Of a stretch of 64,000 nt of DNA, positions 1-7,922 are shown piece after piece. The notes beneath the pieces are model-generated. The model did not search any database. It saw only the letters and a program-made list of their open reading frames with translations, and was not told where the DNA came from. The stretch is from Nitratireductor arenosus (lineage in GTDB: Bacteria > Pseudomonadota > Alphaproteobacteria > Rhizobiales > Rhizobiaceae): assembly GCF_009742725.1 (NCBI RefSeq), contig NZ_WPHG01000009.1:35689-99688 (forward strand), written 5' to 3'. Made by a program: the position numbers and the translations under genes. Each line of letters starts with the position of its first letter. The first letter of the stretch is position 1.

Positions 1-982
1 GCGATGCGCCGGCTTGCGATGCCGCCGAGGCGGCAGCCATCCCACCTTTGACGACGCCGGCGCCGCCGGCCGCCATGCCAGCACCGACCGCCGCGAACCC
101 GGCAACCTGGCCACCGCTGCGGATGGCTTCCATGCCGTTGCCGACGGAAACGCCCTGGACGACGCCCTGAATGATGTTCGGCACGTACATGGAGATCATG
201 AAGACGACGACCGAAATGCCCGCGATCGTCAGGGTAGTGAGGAATTGATCGTCGGAAGCCGTATCGTTCGAAAGGCCGATTAGCACCTCGGAGCCGATGC
301 GCGCGATCATCACGAGGCCCATCAGCTTCATGCCGACTGAGAAGGCGTAAACGAGGTAGCGGACCGCGAAATCCTTGGTAAAGGACGAGCCACCAAGGCC
401 AAGCATGATCATGCCGGCGAGCAGACCGACATACATTTCGACCAGAACGGCCACGAAGATCGCCGCTACGAGGGCAAAGCAGATGACAACGACGATCATC
501 GCGAAGACCGAGGCCATGGCGAGGGCATTGTCCTCCCAAAGGCCGAACCGGGCATTTTCTGAGAGTTCGGATGCTACTTTGACGCCGGCATTAAAGACGT
601 CGGCCGGCGAAGCCGACCCGCCATCCGCGCCGAGCTGAAACAGGCTATCGACAACCGACTTGGCCAAGTCCGGACCCTGCTGCAGAACAAAGAGGAAGAA
701 GCCGATGAAGAGGCTTCTCCGCACAAGCTCTGCAAACCATGTGTCAAGCGACGGAGCCTGGATCGCGAGCCAGATCGCCGCGATACCCACTTCTATGCCG
801 GCCAGTATCCAAAACAGCGAGGTTGCCGCATTGATGACGGTGTCCTGCCAGCCCTGCGCTGCGCTGGCGACCTGATTTTCGAGATCGGTCAGGATCGAAC
901 CGTCCTGCGCAAAGGCCGGATCGACCATGGCAAGCCCGGCGATCATCAGCCCAGCCAATCTCAATAGCATCGAAGCGCGCAT
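1..982 (-). CDS. trbL: TrbL conjugal transfer membrane protein (C-terminus beyond window)
   Basis: TrbL is the polytopic inner-membrane component (VirB6-like) of the type IV secretion channel used for conjugation. The reading frame starts at ATG 982-980 and stays open to base 1, so only about 327 N-terminal residues are visible. A signal-type N-terminus ending near residue 25 (AFAQDG) is followed by several long hydrophobic stretches, including a Val/Ile/Phe-rich one around residue 165, and then an Ala/Gly-rich tail. The start lies four bases beyond the trbK stop, as expected in a translationally coupled trb operon. Family and order (J-K-L) are as in Ti-type plasmids; trbF, G, H and I presumably follow outside the window. 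Confidence 0.9.
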   Translation of the reverse strand, partial: MRASMLLRLAGLMIAGLAMVDPAFAQDGSILTDLENQVASAAQGWQDTVINAATSLFWILAGIEVGIAAIWLAIQAPSLDTWFAELVRRSLFIGFFLFVLQQGPDLAKSVVDSLFQLGADGGSASPADVFNAGVKVASELSENARFGLWEDNALAMASVFAMIVVVICFALVAAIFVAVLVEMYVGLLAGMIMLGLGGSSFTKDFAVRYLVYAFSVGMKLMGLVMIARIGSEVLIGLSNDTASDDQFLTTLTIAGISVVVFMISMYVPNIIQGVVQGVSVGNGMEAIRSGGQVAGFAAVGAGMAAGGAGVVKGGMAAASAASQAGAS

Positions 983-985
983 GAC

Positions 986-1246
986 TCAGTTGTCGCCCCA
1001 GCGGGGCGCTATCTGCTGGCCTCCCGAGGTGGGGTAGTCGTCGGGATTGGCGTTGAAAAAGTCCTTTGCCCGCTCGGCGGCTGCCTCGCGTCCCGCCGCT
1101 TCTTGCTCGGCAAGTTCGACTTGGCGCTGGAGGAGCGCTTTCACTTCCGGATCGGTGCTCGGGATGAACACATAGGACGCCGCGCCGCCTGCAAGGGCGG
1201 CAACGATCGCGATCACGACGACGATGGGGAGTTTGAGCGTTGCCAT
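986..1246 (-). CDS. trbK: TrbK-position small membrane protein
   Basis: This 86-residue protein has one N-terminal hydrophobic segment (LPIVVVIAIVAALAGG) and a charged, probably helical and periplasmic remainder. It sits exactly between trbJ and trbL, where Ti and IncP plasmids carry trbK, whose product mediates entry exclusion against a second copy of the plasmid. Many TrbK proteins are lipoproteins; this one has no cysteine, so there is no lipobox and it would have to stay anchored by the N-terminal helix. Its C-terminus (SGGQQIAPRW) resembles the end of the neighbouring TrbJ (SGGQQMQPRW), which suggests either a shared partner-binding tail or a short duplication. The trbK name rests mainly on position. 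Confidence 0.7.
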   Translation of the reverse strand: MATLKLPIVVVIAIVAALAGGAASYVFIPSTDPEVKALLQRQVELAEQEAAGREAAAERAKDFFNANPDDYPTSGGQQIAPRWGDN

Positions 1247-1250
1247 GGGG

Positions 1251-2039
1251 TCACCACCGAGGCTGCATTTGTTGGCCGCCGGAGGTGGACGGTGCGGTAG
1301 AGCCGAAAAAGGCGTCGCGGCGAGCCTGAGCGAGATCCTTTTCAGCCTGCTCCGACTGATACCAGGTGCCCATCATGGTCATCTGCTGAGAAACGAGACC
1401 GCGAAGCTTCTGCATCTGCTCGACCTGTTGGGTCGCGATCTGATGCCCGACCTGCAAGGCCTTCATCTGGCCATCAGCCGACTCCGATTGGGAGCGTAGT
1501 TGCGCCATGGTGGATTCTTCGGTTGAGAACTGATCGGCCGTGAGGCCAGCCGCCGCCAGCGTTCCACCGATTGTGTCACGGTTGGTGTCCGACCAGGACT
1601 GATAGCTCGACGAGAAATCCTGCCCGTTCGGAAGACCGTTCTGGAAATCGGCGTAGCTGTCGAAACGCTGCTTGAGCACATCGTCGAGGTTTCCCATCGA
1701 GAAGGCCATGCCCTGGCCCTGCTGCACGATGCCTTGCAGGTTGGCGAGGTCCTGTTGAGCCTGTCCCCACACGTGATCGGGAAGCTGCATGGTGTTCTGC
1801 AGCATGTTCTCGTAGATTCGAATCTGGTTTGCGATCTGCTCCACCTGGTTGGAGATCTGCGTCACCTGATTTGCGATCTGCTCGGCGTTCTGCCCGCCGA
1901 GCGCGATCAGCTCCCCATTGTTGAGGATCTGCGTGAACTCGGTCGCGCCGGTGAGCGCCCCGCTGGCTTGGGCCGGCGCGGCAGGGCTGACAGCGATCAG
2001 GACGCTTGCGAGAGAACTACGCAAGAAGAGCTTCGGCAT
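1251..2039 (-). CDS. trbJ: TrbJ, secreted VirB5-like conjugation protein
   Basis: TrbJ is the VirB5-like, periplasmic or pilus-associated component of the mating apparatus. I start it at ATG 2039, which gives 262 residues with a clear signal peptide (charged MPKLFLR, hydrophobic stretch, cleavage near PAQAS). The open frame extends upstream to 2276, but that extension lies inside trbE and looks like a shadow. After the signal the protein is long and helical with repeated Gln/Ile-rich heptad-like segments (residues about 60-100), typical of this family. Its start overlaps the end of trbE by 23 bp, and trbK follows four bases after its stop, so the genes are co-translated. Confidence 0.88.
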   Translation of the reverse strand: MPKLFLRSSLASVLIAVSPAAPAQASGALTGATEFTQILNNGELIALGGQNAEQIANQVTQISNQVEQIANQIRIYENMLQNTMQLPDHVWGQAQQDLANLQGIVQQGQGMAFSMGNLDDVLKQRFDSYADFQNGLPNGQDFSSSYQSWSDTNRDTIGGTLAAAGLTADQFSTEESTMAQLRSQSESADGQMKALQVGHQIATQQVEQMQKLRGLVSQQMTMMGTWYQSEQAEKDLAQARRDAFFGSTAPSTSGGQQMQPRW

Positions 2040-4452
2040 TTTCGATACCTCTATGCTTGAGCCAGTGGACGGGCCATTCGTCGCCATGGTGGACGCGCAG
2101 CTCATCGACGCGCTTGATGGCGGCCTTGTCCGACGCGCCGACGAAAGACAGGGTGATGGGCCCGAGGGCCATGTCGAACAGACGCCGGCCGTCAGGCGAA
2201 GCGACGTAATATTCACGCTTTGGCAGAGCGGTCGCGACGATCTCGATTTGCCGCTCGTTGAAGCCGATGCGCTCATAGAACTCGCGCGTGCCGCTTTCGC
2301 GCGCTGCGCCGTTCGGCAGGCAAATCTTGGTCGGACAGCTTTCCTTGAGCACGTCGATGATGCCGGACTTTTCCGCGTCCGAGATTGACTGCGTTGCCAG
2401 AACGACGGCGCAATTGGCCTTGCGCAGCACCTTCAGCCATTCGCGGATCTTCTCGCGGAAGGCCGGATGGCCGAGCATCAGCCAGGCCTCATCGAGGATG
2501 ATGAGGCTGGGGGCGCCGGTCAGGCGCTTTTCGATGCGACGGAAGAGGTAGAGCAGCACCGGCACCAGGTTGCGGTCGCCGAGGTTCATCAATTCCTCGA
2601 TCTCGAATGTCTGGAAATCCGAGAGGGTCAGGCCATCCCGCTCGGCATCGAGCAGATGCCCCATGGGACCATCGACGGTGTAGTGGCGCAGCGCGTCCTT
2701 GATCTCCCGCACCTGCACACCCGACACGAAATCTGAGATCGACCGGCGCGTCGAGGCGGCCATAAGCTCGATCTGCCTGGCGATCGCATTGCGATGGTCG
2801 GGCGTCACTTTCACACCCTGCAGCTCGACAAGGGTTTCCAGCCATCCGGCCGCCCAGGCCTTGTCGCCATCATCTTCCAATTGGGAAAGCGGGCAGAAGG
2901 TTAGCGCCCCCCCTGCCCCGACATCATAGTGATCGCCGCCGACGGCGACCGTCAGCGGGTACATCGACTTGCCCTTGTCGAAGGCGAAGAGCTGGGCTTG
3001 TCTGTAGCGGCGGAACTGCGCGGCGATCAGCGCTAGCAGCGTCGACTTGCCCGATCCGGTCGGACCGAAGATCAGGGTATGACCCACGTCGCCAGAATGG
3101 AGGTTCAGACGGAACGGCGATGATCCGCTTGCAACCTGCATCAGCGGCGGCGAGCCGTCGGGATAGAACGGGCACGGCGCCACCGGTGAGCCCGACCACA
3201 CCGAGTTGAGCGGCACCAGATCGGCAAGGTTGCGGGTATTGACCAGCGGTTCGCGGATGTTGGCGTACCAGTTGCCGGGCACACTCCCAAGAAAAGCCTC
3301 GGTTGCGTTCAGCGTTTCGATGCGCGCGGCAAAGCCTTCGGCCTGGATCAGCCGGCGCACGCCTTCGGTCTTTTCGCGAAGACGAGCTTCATCGTCGTCG
3401 AACATGACGATGACCGGCGTATAGTAGCCATAGGCGACGAGCTGTGAATTGGCCTCGGCAATGGCGTCTTCGGTCTCCGCCACCATCAGCGCCGCGTCCT
3501 GGTCGATCGCGCCCGAATTGGTCTGAAATAGCTGGTCCATGAACGGCCGCACCTTTTGCAGCCACTTCTTGCGCGTGCGCTCGAGCCTTTGGCGGGCCTC
3601 GATCGGATCGAGGAAGACGAAGCGGCTCGACCAGCGATAGGTGAGCGGCATCAGGTCCAGAGAATTGAGAATGCCCGGCCAGCTTTCGGCCGGAAAGCCG
3701 TCGATCGCCACGACCGCCAGATAGCGGTTGTCGACCAGTGGCGAGAGACCGTGATGGAACTCGGCCGTGACGACGAAATCGAGATACATCGGAATGTCGG
3801 GAAGGCGGACCGGATGGTTTTCGCCGACGATGCAGAAGCGGGCGAATTGCAGCAGATCATCATATTTGGCGATGCGGCTGCCGCCGCGTTCCATGGTCTC
3901 CTGTGTGACCATGCGGCGGATCGAGACGACGTTTGCCATATATTGCTCGAATTCGCGGATCGAACGCCGGAAGTGATCGAGCGCGCGATCGGCAAAGGTC
4001 GTCGCGCGGGACTCATCGTCCGAATAGACATATTTGACGAGGCCGGACTTGCGCTTCTCCGGTTCGCGATAGGTCAGGATGATGGCGTGCTGGCTCTCAT
4101 AGTGCCCGTCCGCTGCCTCGAAACGCTTGCGCCGTTCCTCATCGATCAGTGCGCTCACCTTGTCAGGGAAGTGGCAGTTGTCCCGTGCTGGGTAGGCCGT
4201 CGCCGGCACGCGCACGGCTTCGACCTGGATCATCCAGCCGGTGCCAAGGCGGGCGAGAATGGCATTGATCTGGCGGCTGACCTCATTGCGCTCGAAATCG
4301 GTCGAACTTTCGCTGTCCGGACCGGCGAAATACCAGCCGGCCATCAGGCTCCCGTCCTTGAGCAAGAGCGTGCCGTTGTCGATCAAGGCCGCATACGGCA
4401 GCAGATCGGAAAAGGACGGGCCGGAATGGCGAAACCTCTTGAGCGCAACCAT
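2017..4452 (-). CDS. trbE: TrbE, VirB4-like conjugative ATPase
   Basis: TrbE is the VirB4/CagE-type ATPase that energises assembly and substrate transfer of the conjugative type IV secretion system, acting at the inner membrane. The 811-residue length is normal for the family. A Walker A motif (GPTGSGKST) lies near residue 448 and a Walker B motif (SLIILDEAW) near residue 640, followed by an ATQSISDAEKSG segment typical of VirB4 proteins. It begins two bases after the trbD stop and its end overlaps trbJ, consistent with a single polycistronic mRNA driven from the traI promoter. Confidence 0.95.
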   Translation of the reverse strand: MVALKRFRHSGPSFSDLLPYAALIDNGTLLLKDGSLMAGWYFAGPDSESSTDFERNEVSRQINAILARLGTGWMIQVEAVRVPATAYPARDNCHFPDKVSALIDEERRKRFEAADGHYESQHAIILTYREPEKRKSGLVKYVYSDDESRATTFADRALDHFRRSIREFEQYMANVVSIRRMVTQETMERGGSRIAKYDDLLQFARFCIVGENHPVRLPDIPMYLDFVVTAEFHHGLSPLVDNRYLAVVAIDGFPAESWPGILNSLDLMPLTYRWSSRFVFLDPIEARQRLERTRKKWLQKVRPFMDQLFQTNSGAIDQDAALMVAETEDAIAEANSQLVAYGYYTPVIVMFDDDEARLREKTEGVRRLIQAEGFAARIETLNATEAFLGSVPGNWYANIREPLVNTRNLADLVPLNSVWSGSPVAPCPFYPDGSPPLMQVASGSSPFRLNLHSGDVGHTLIFGPTGSGKSTLLALIAAQFRRYRQAQLFAFDKGKSMYPLTVAVGGDHYDVGAGGALTFCPLSQLEDDGDKAWAAGWLETLVELQGVKVTPDHRNAIARQIELMAASTRRSISDFVSGVQVREIKDALRHYTVDGPMGHLLDAERDGLTLSDFQTFEIEELMNLGDRNLVPVLLYLFRRIEKRLTGAPSLIILDEAWLMLGHPAFREKIREWLKVLRKANCAVVLATQSISDAEKSGIIDVLKESCPTKICLPNGAARESGTREFYERIGFNERQIEIVATALPKREYYVASPDGRRLFDMALGPITLSFVGASDKAAIKRVDELRVHHGDEWPVHWLKHRGIENAEALLA

Positions 4453-4454
4453 AG

Positions 4455-4754
4455 TCAGAACGTCCGCCAGGGCGTGGAGGTCGGCCGGTAGTAGGGCCGG
4501 TATTTGATGTGGCGCAGGTAGACGCGGCGCATCAGCGGATCGGCTTTTGCCATCATGCGCAGTAGCCCGACTACCACGATCCAGACACCCACGCCGAGCA
4601 GCGCCGACACGGTCGTCAGGATGACGAAGACGAGAATGACCGCGGCGAGCCCAGTCAGAAGCACCAGCTCACGGTCAGCCCCAAAGAGCAACGTTGGACG
4701 CGAAAGGGCGCGGTGTATCCGCGCCGTCGCCAGCCGGCTTTCCCTTTCAGCCAT
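4455..4754 (-). CDS. trbD: TrbD, VirB3-like membrane protein
   Basis: TrbD is the small VirB3-like inner-membrane subunit of the conjugation channel that works next to TrbE/VirB4. I choose ATG 4754 rather than an upstream TTG at 4763 because it gives the usual 99 residues. Two hydrophobic segments (around residues 28-45 and 50-66) are followed by a basic C-terminus ([11 protein letters not shown]). The first codons overlap the last ones of trbC, and trbE starts just after its stop, so it is part of the tightly packed trb operon. Confidence 0.88.
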   Translation of the reverse strand: MAERESRLATARIHRALSRPTLLFGADRELVLLTGLAAVILVFVILTTVSALLGVGVWIVVVGLLRMMAKADPLMRRVYLRHIKYRPYYRPTSTPWRTF

Positions 4755-5118
4755 GCGGGGCAACCGCCGGCGCTTGTTCGTGCGCCTTAAGCGGCACGCC
4801 GATGGACGAGCCGCTGGAACCGAAGAGACCGACGATCTGTGTTGCGCCGAGCAGGATGCCGGCGACGAGCACGATGTAGCAAAGCCGGCGGGCGAAATCG
4901 TTCAACTCGCCGCCGAAGATCAGCATGCCGCCGGCAATGGCGACCGCCGCGAGCGCAATGGCGCCGGCGACCGGGCCGGTGATGGATTCCTGAATCTGTT
5001 CGAGAGGCCCTTCCCAGGGCAGGCCCCCTCCCCCGCTGCTGGCGAGCGCCGGTTCGATCATGACGAGCGATGCGGCCGCGAGGCCAAGGAGAAGCGTGAG
5101 AGCCTTCTTAGACGACAT
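4747..5118 (-). CDS. trbC: TrbC, pilin subunit
   Basis: TrbC is the VirB2-like major pilin precursor, which in IncP and Ti plasmids is processed and cyclised. The 123-residue product shows a signal sequence (residues 1-26, ending ALAS), a Gly-rich linker ([12 protein letters not shown]) and two hydrophobic helices (about residues 45-65 and 75-95), the classic pilin layout. It overlaps the end of trbB by 11 bp and the start of trbD by 8 bp. The C-terminal tail (APAVAPHG) is probably removed during maturation, by analogy with the family. Confidence 0.9.
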   Translation of the reverse strand: MSSKKALTLLLGLAAASLVMIEPALASSGGGGLPWEGPLEQIQESITGPVAGAIALAAVAIAGGMLIFGGELNDFARRLCYIVLVAGILLGATQIVGLFGSSGSSIGVPLKAHEQAPAVAPHG

Positions 5119-6091
5119 GAAGATTTCTTCCCTGCATGGATTCCGATTTCGACGCGCCGACCGGCGTGGTGAGGTATCGCCCGTCGTGAAAGCCTTCGAC
5201 CTTCAGGATCTCGCGAACGGTTCGCCCGCCAGGAGCGCGTTCGATCGAGACGATCAGGTCGACCGCCTCTCCGATGACTTCCGGCATCGGCTGGGAGCTG
5301 ACTTCGGCAACGAGCTGTTCAAGGCGGGTAAGAGCGGCGGCGGCCGAGTTCGAGTGAACCGTCGCGATACCGCCCGGATGGCCGGTGTTCCACGCCTTCA
5401 AGAGAGTGAGGGCCGCGCCATCGCGGACCTCGCCCACGATGATGCGGTCTGGACGCAGCCGCATCGTCGATTTCAATAGACGGCCCATATCGACCGTGTC
5501 GGTGGTGTGCAGGATCACATGGTTTTCCGCCGCGCATTGGATCTCGGCGGTGTCTTCCAGGATCACCAACCGATGCTCCGGCGTGGTCTCGACCAGCTCC
5601 GCCAGGATTGCATTGGTGAGCGTGGTCTTGCCTGTCCCTGTGCCGCCAGACACGACGATGTTGAGCCGGTTGACGATCGCATCGCGGATCACATCGACCT
5701 GCTCGGGTGTCATGATGCCATCGGCGACATACTGATCGAGGCGGATCAGCATCGAGGCGCGCTTGCGTATCGTGAACATTGGCGCGGGCGCTGCCGGCGG
5801 CAAGAGCCCTTCGAAGCGATGCCCCCCAATGGGCAGTTCCCCGGAGATGATCGGCCGGTCTTGGTCGACTTCGGTCTTGAGGGCGTGGGCGACCTTGCCG
5901 ATGACGGTCTCGGCGTCATGGGAGGCCATCCGCCCCGCCGCCGCTATCCCCTGCCCTACCCGCTCGATGAATAGATTGCCGTCGGGGTTCAGCATCACCT
6001 CGACGACCTTCGGATCATCGAGCGCGCTCGTGATCGAGGCGCCGAGTGCGTCCTGCAGGCTGAGGATCAGCCGTCGTGTCGACTCGCTCAT
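5108..6091 (-). CDS. trbB: TrbB, VirB11-like secretion ATPase
   Basis: TrbB is the hexameric VirB11-type ATPase of the mating-pair apparatus, peripheral to the inner membrane. The 327-residue protein carries a Walker A motif ([11 protein letters not shown], about residue 153), an Asp box ([12 protein letters not shown]), a Walker B region ([13 protein letters not shown]) and the His box ([13 protein letters not shown]), all in family order. It follows traI by 24 bp and overlaps trbC, so it is the first trb gene of the traI-trb operon, the standard arrangement in Ti-type rhizobial plasmids. Confidence 0.95.
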   Translation of the reverse strand: MSESTRRLILSLQDALGASITSALDDPKVVEVMLNPDGNLFIERVGQGIAAAGRMASHDAETVIGKVAHALKTEVDQDRPIISGELPIGGHRFEGLLPPAAPAPMFTIRKRASMLIRLDQYVADGIMTPEQVDVIRDAIVNRLNIVVSGGTGTGKTTLTNAILAELVETTPEHRLVILEDTAEIQCAAENHVILHTTDTVDMGRLLKSTMRLRPDRIIVGEVRDGAALTLLKAWNTGHPGGIATVHSNSAAAALTRLEQLVAEVSSQPMPEVIGEAVDLIVSIERAPGGRTVREILKVEGFHDGRYLTTPVGASKSESMQGRNLHVV

Positions 6092-6115
6092 GAATCGCCC
6101 CCCGAGCTGCTCAGG

Positions 6116-6748
6116 TCAGGCCGCGGCGGCTTCAACAGCGGCCGGGAAAAGGGGGAGGTAGCTCGACGGCCGCACCAGCTCGAGACTGGCTTCGTCGGCA
6201 GGTAGGAGGCCCGCGACAGCAATGGTATTGCCGACGGGATGTGGAGACCCGAGCCGCTCCAGTGGCCACTTCGCCCGATTGAGAATGCGCTCAAACCGAA
6301 CGTCCGTAACAGTGACGATCCGGTCGAAACCATTGGCCACCGACCATTCGATAATGCCGGCGAACAGAGTGTGGGTCGCATCGCGCAGTCCGCTCGCGGA
6401 AACGATGTCGCTGCGTTCAGTGTCGATGCAAAAGCGCGAGCTCTCGACCACGCGGCCCGATTTGGGCACGCAGGAAGCGTCGGCCAGGAACGGAAATGTC
6501 TGACCGAGCATCGTTGGTCCAGTGGACGGCAGCAGCCGGGCGCAACCGATCACCTGACCATCGTGGCCGACGAGCACGAGATAGGTCGGATCGAGCCGGT
6601 CGTACTCGTCCTTTTCCTGGTTGTGTTCGACCTGGACGTCCCAGTCTAACCTTTGCTTGAAGACCTTGGCGCGCAGTTCGTGCATGCGCTCGAGCAGACG
6701 TTGCTCACTACTTGTAGCCCTCGTGCGGCAAATGGCGACGACGCGCAT
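6116..6748 (-). CDS. traI: TraI, acyl-homoserine-lactone synthase
   Basis: TraI is a LuxI-family enzyme that makes an N-acyl-homoserine lactone from S-adenosylmethionine and an acyl-carrier-protein thioester. In Ti-type plasmids its product activates TraR and thus conjugation. The 210-residue protein shows the invariant LuxI pattern near the N-terminus: Arg and Phe in LRAKVFKQR, Trp in LDWDV, Glu/Asp in EKDEYDRLD, and Arg in GCARLLPS. The start at 6748 is preceded by AAGGA. It is the promoter-proximal gene of the trb operon, so the synthase is co-induced with the transfer apparatus. traR is divergent across a 153-bp gap. Confidence 0.95.
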   Translation of the reverse strand: MRVVAICRTRATSSEQRLLERMHELRAKVFKQRLDWDVQVEHNQEKDEYDRLDPTYLVLVGHDGQVIGCARLLPSTGPTMLGQTFPFLADASCVPKSGRVVESSRFCIDTERSDIVSASGLRDATHTLFAGIIEWSVANGFDRIVTVTDVRFERILNRAKWPLERLGSPHPVGNTIAVAGLLPADEASLELVRPSSYLPLFPAAVEAAAA

Positions 6749-6810
6749 GACCCAATCCTTAACCCATTGAATTGCGGTCTCTTGAATCCCGTGCGGCGGC
6801 GCACCGCCAG

Positions 6811-6826
6811 CTGTGAAAAGTCACAG
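6811..6826. promoter_or_regulatory. Candidate TraR box between traI and traR
   Basis: A perfect 6-bp inverted repeat (CTGTGA-AAAG-TCACAG) lies in the divergent traI/traR gap, centred about 70 bp from the traI start codon and 83 bp from the traR ATG. LuxR-type regulators bind dyads of about 16-20 bp around the -35 region, so this is the best operator candidate here. It does not match the Agrobacterium tra-box sequence, so the assignment is inference. A second GC-rich dyad (GTGCG-GCGG-CGCAC) lies just to its left at 6791-6804. Confidence 0.45.
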
Positions 6827-6901
6827 GGGATGGAGAGTCGTCGCCGTGATAGACAGGGGGGAGTGCCCAGGGGCCGTTGCCGCACTTATGGCTGAATTGC
6901 G

Positions 6902-7663
6902 ATGCAACTCGAAATTGCGACTACCCGAATTGAGGACAAAAACACCCGGAGAGGATCGTTGCCGAGCAAAGCCTTCGACCAGTTGCGAGACGCACTAGAA
7001 ACGGCCCAGGGGATGGCGCCGGTCAAAGCCGCGGTGAAGGAGTTCGCCGGCGAATTGGGGTTTGACTGGTTTGCCTATCTCTCGGTTTGTGGGCCGGAGA
7101 TCGACACGTTTTCGACGTACCCGCGCGCATGGCAAGGCCACTATATCAACAAGAAATACGCGAGCATCGATCCCGTCGTGCAGGAAGCCCGCCGTTCTGA
7201 ACGCTGCTTTGCGTGGTCCGAACGCGATCTTGGACGAGCATTGTCGCCGGACCAGGTGCGCTTCCTTGGAGAAGCCGGGGATCATGGCATCGCATCGGGG
7301 ATATCAGTGCCCGTGTCGGCCGGATTTGGCAGGACGGTATTATTCACGCTCGCGTCCTCGAACCGGTGTGACAATTGCCTGGTAAAATGCCCCTTCCTTG
7401 CCGCTTCGATTGCAGCGCACGTGGATGTCTATGCGCGGCGCTGGATGCTCGAGCCGATGCCTGCTGTCACCGTCAAGCTAAGCCCCAGAGAGAGGCTTTG
7501 TCTGAGCTGGATGGCAAAAGGCAAGCGCATGTCCGAAATCGCGCAAATCGTCGGAACCAAGGTCCGGACGGTCGAGTATCACCTGCAAAATGCTCGGCGA
7601 AAGCTGGATGCCACCAATGTCACTCACGCCGTGGCGCTTGCGGTGCGTCAACAGTTGATCTGA
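6902..7663 (+). CDS. traR: TraR-like LuxR-family quorum-sensing activator
   Basis: This 253-residue protein has the two-domain LuxR architecture: an N-terminal autoinducer-binding domain and a C-terminal helix-turn-helix (residues about 188-250: SPRERLCLSWMAKGK, then SEIAQIVG and VEYHLQNARRKL). The signal-contacting pattern W...Y...D...W is present (YPRAWQGHYINKKY, SIDPVV, FAWS). It faces traI, whose product would be its ligand, and is the expected activator of traI-trb. The annotated ATG lacks a good Shine-Dalgarno; a TTG at 6959 preceded by GGAGAGG would give the 234-residue length more usual for TraR. The position next to traI argues for TraR rather than an orphan regulator. Confidence 0.85.
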   Translation: MQLEIATTRIEDKNTRRGSLPSKAFDQLRDALETAQGMAPVKAAVKEFAGELGFDWFAYLSVCGPEIDTFSTYPRAWQGHYINKKYASIDPVVQEARRSERCFAWSERDLGRALSPDQVRFLGEAGDHGIASGISVPVSAGFGRTVLFTLASSNRCDNCLVKCPFLAASIAAHVDVYARRWMLEPMPAVTVKLSPRERLCLSWMAKGKRMSEIAQIVGTKVRTVEYHLQNARRKLDATNVTHAVALAVRQQLI

Positions 7664-7812
7664 TCCTGTTCGACCGCGTGAAGGCCGTTCCGCCTCTACC
7701 TCATGTAAGTTGTGGTTGGCGACGGCAAGAGAGTTGTCCGCGATGGCGCCTACGGCCCCGACCCTACCCGGCCGGCCGTTTGAGGCATGTTCGGGTTCGC
7801 GTCTTGATCGGC

Positions 7813-7919
7813 TGCCGATATCGGCAAGGGAGATCGGCAACTAATATCGGCAATTGTGCTGACTTGTTGTCTCTAATGCCTTACATTGCAATCCATTGAG
7901 GCACGATAGAGATCGGCAA
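7813..7919. promoter_or_regulatory. Fic-gene operator: palindrome plus 13-bp repeats
   Basis: A perfect 14-bp palindrome (TGCCGATATCGGCA, 7813-7826) overlaps the first of three ATCGGCAA half-sites spaced exactly 13 bp apart (7820, 7833, 7846). A fourth copy (7912-7919) sits four bases before the fic start codon. The half-site is the right arm of the palindrome. The array occupies the promoter region of fic and looks like a cooperative operator. The Fic protein ends in a winged helix and could bind it, which is inference. Confidence 0.6.
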
Positions 7920-7922
7920 AGA

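Noticed and set aside
3556..4491. A 311-codon plus-strand ORF over trbE
   Set aside because: Shadow of TrbE; same reason.
6749..6901. An Agrobacterium-type tra box
   Set aside because: The canonical sequence is absent; only a different dyad is present.
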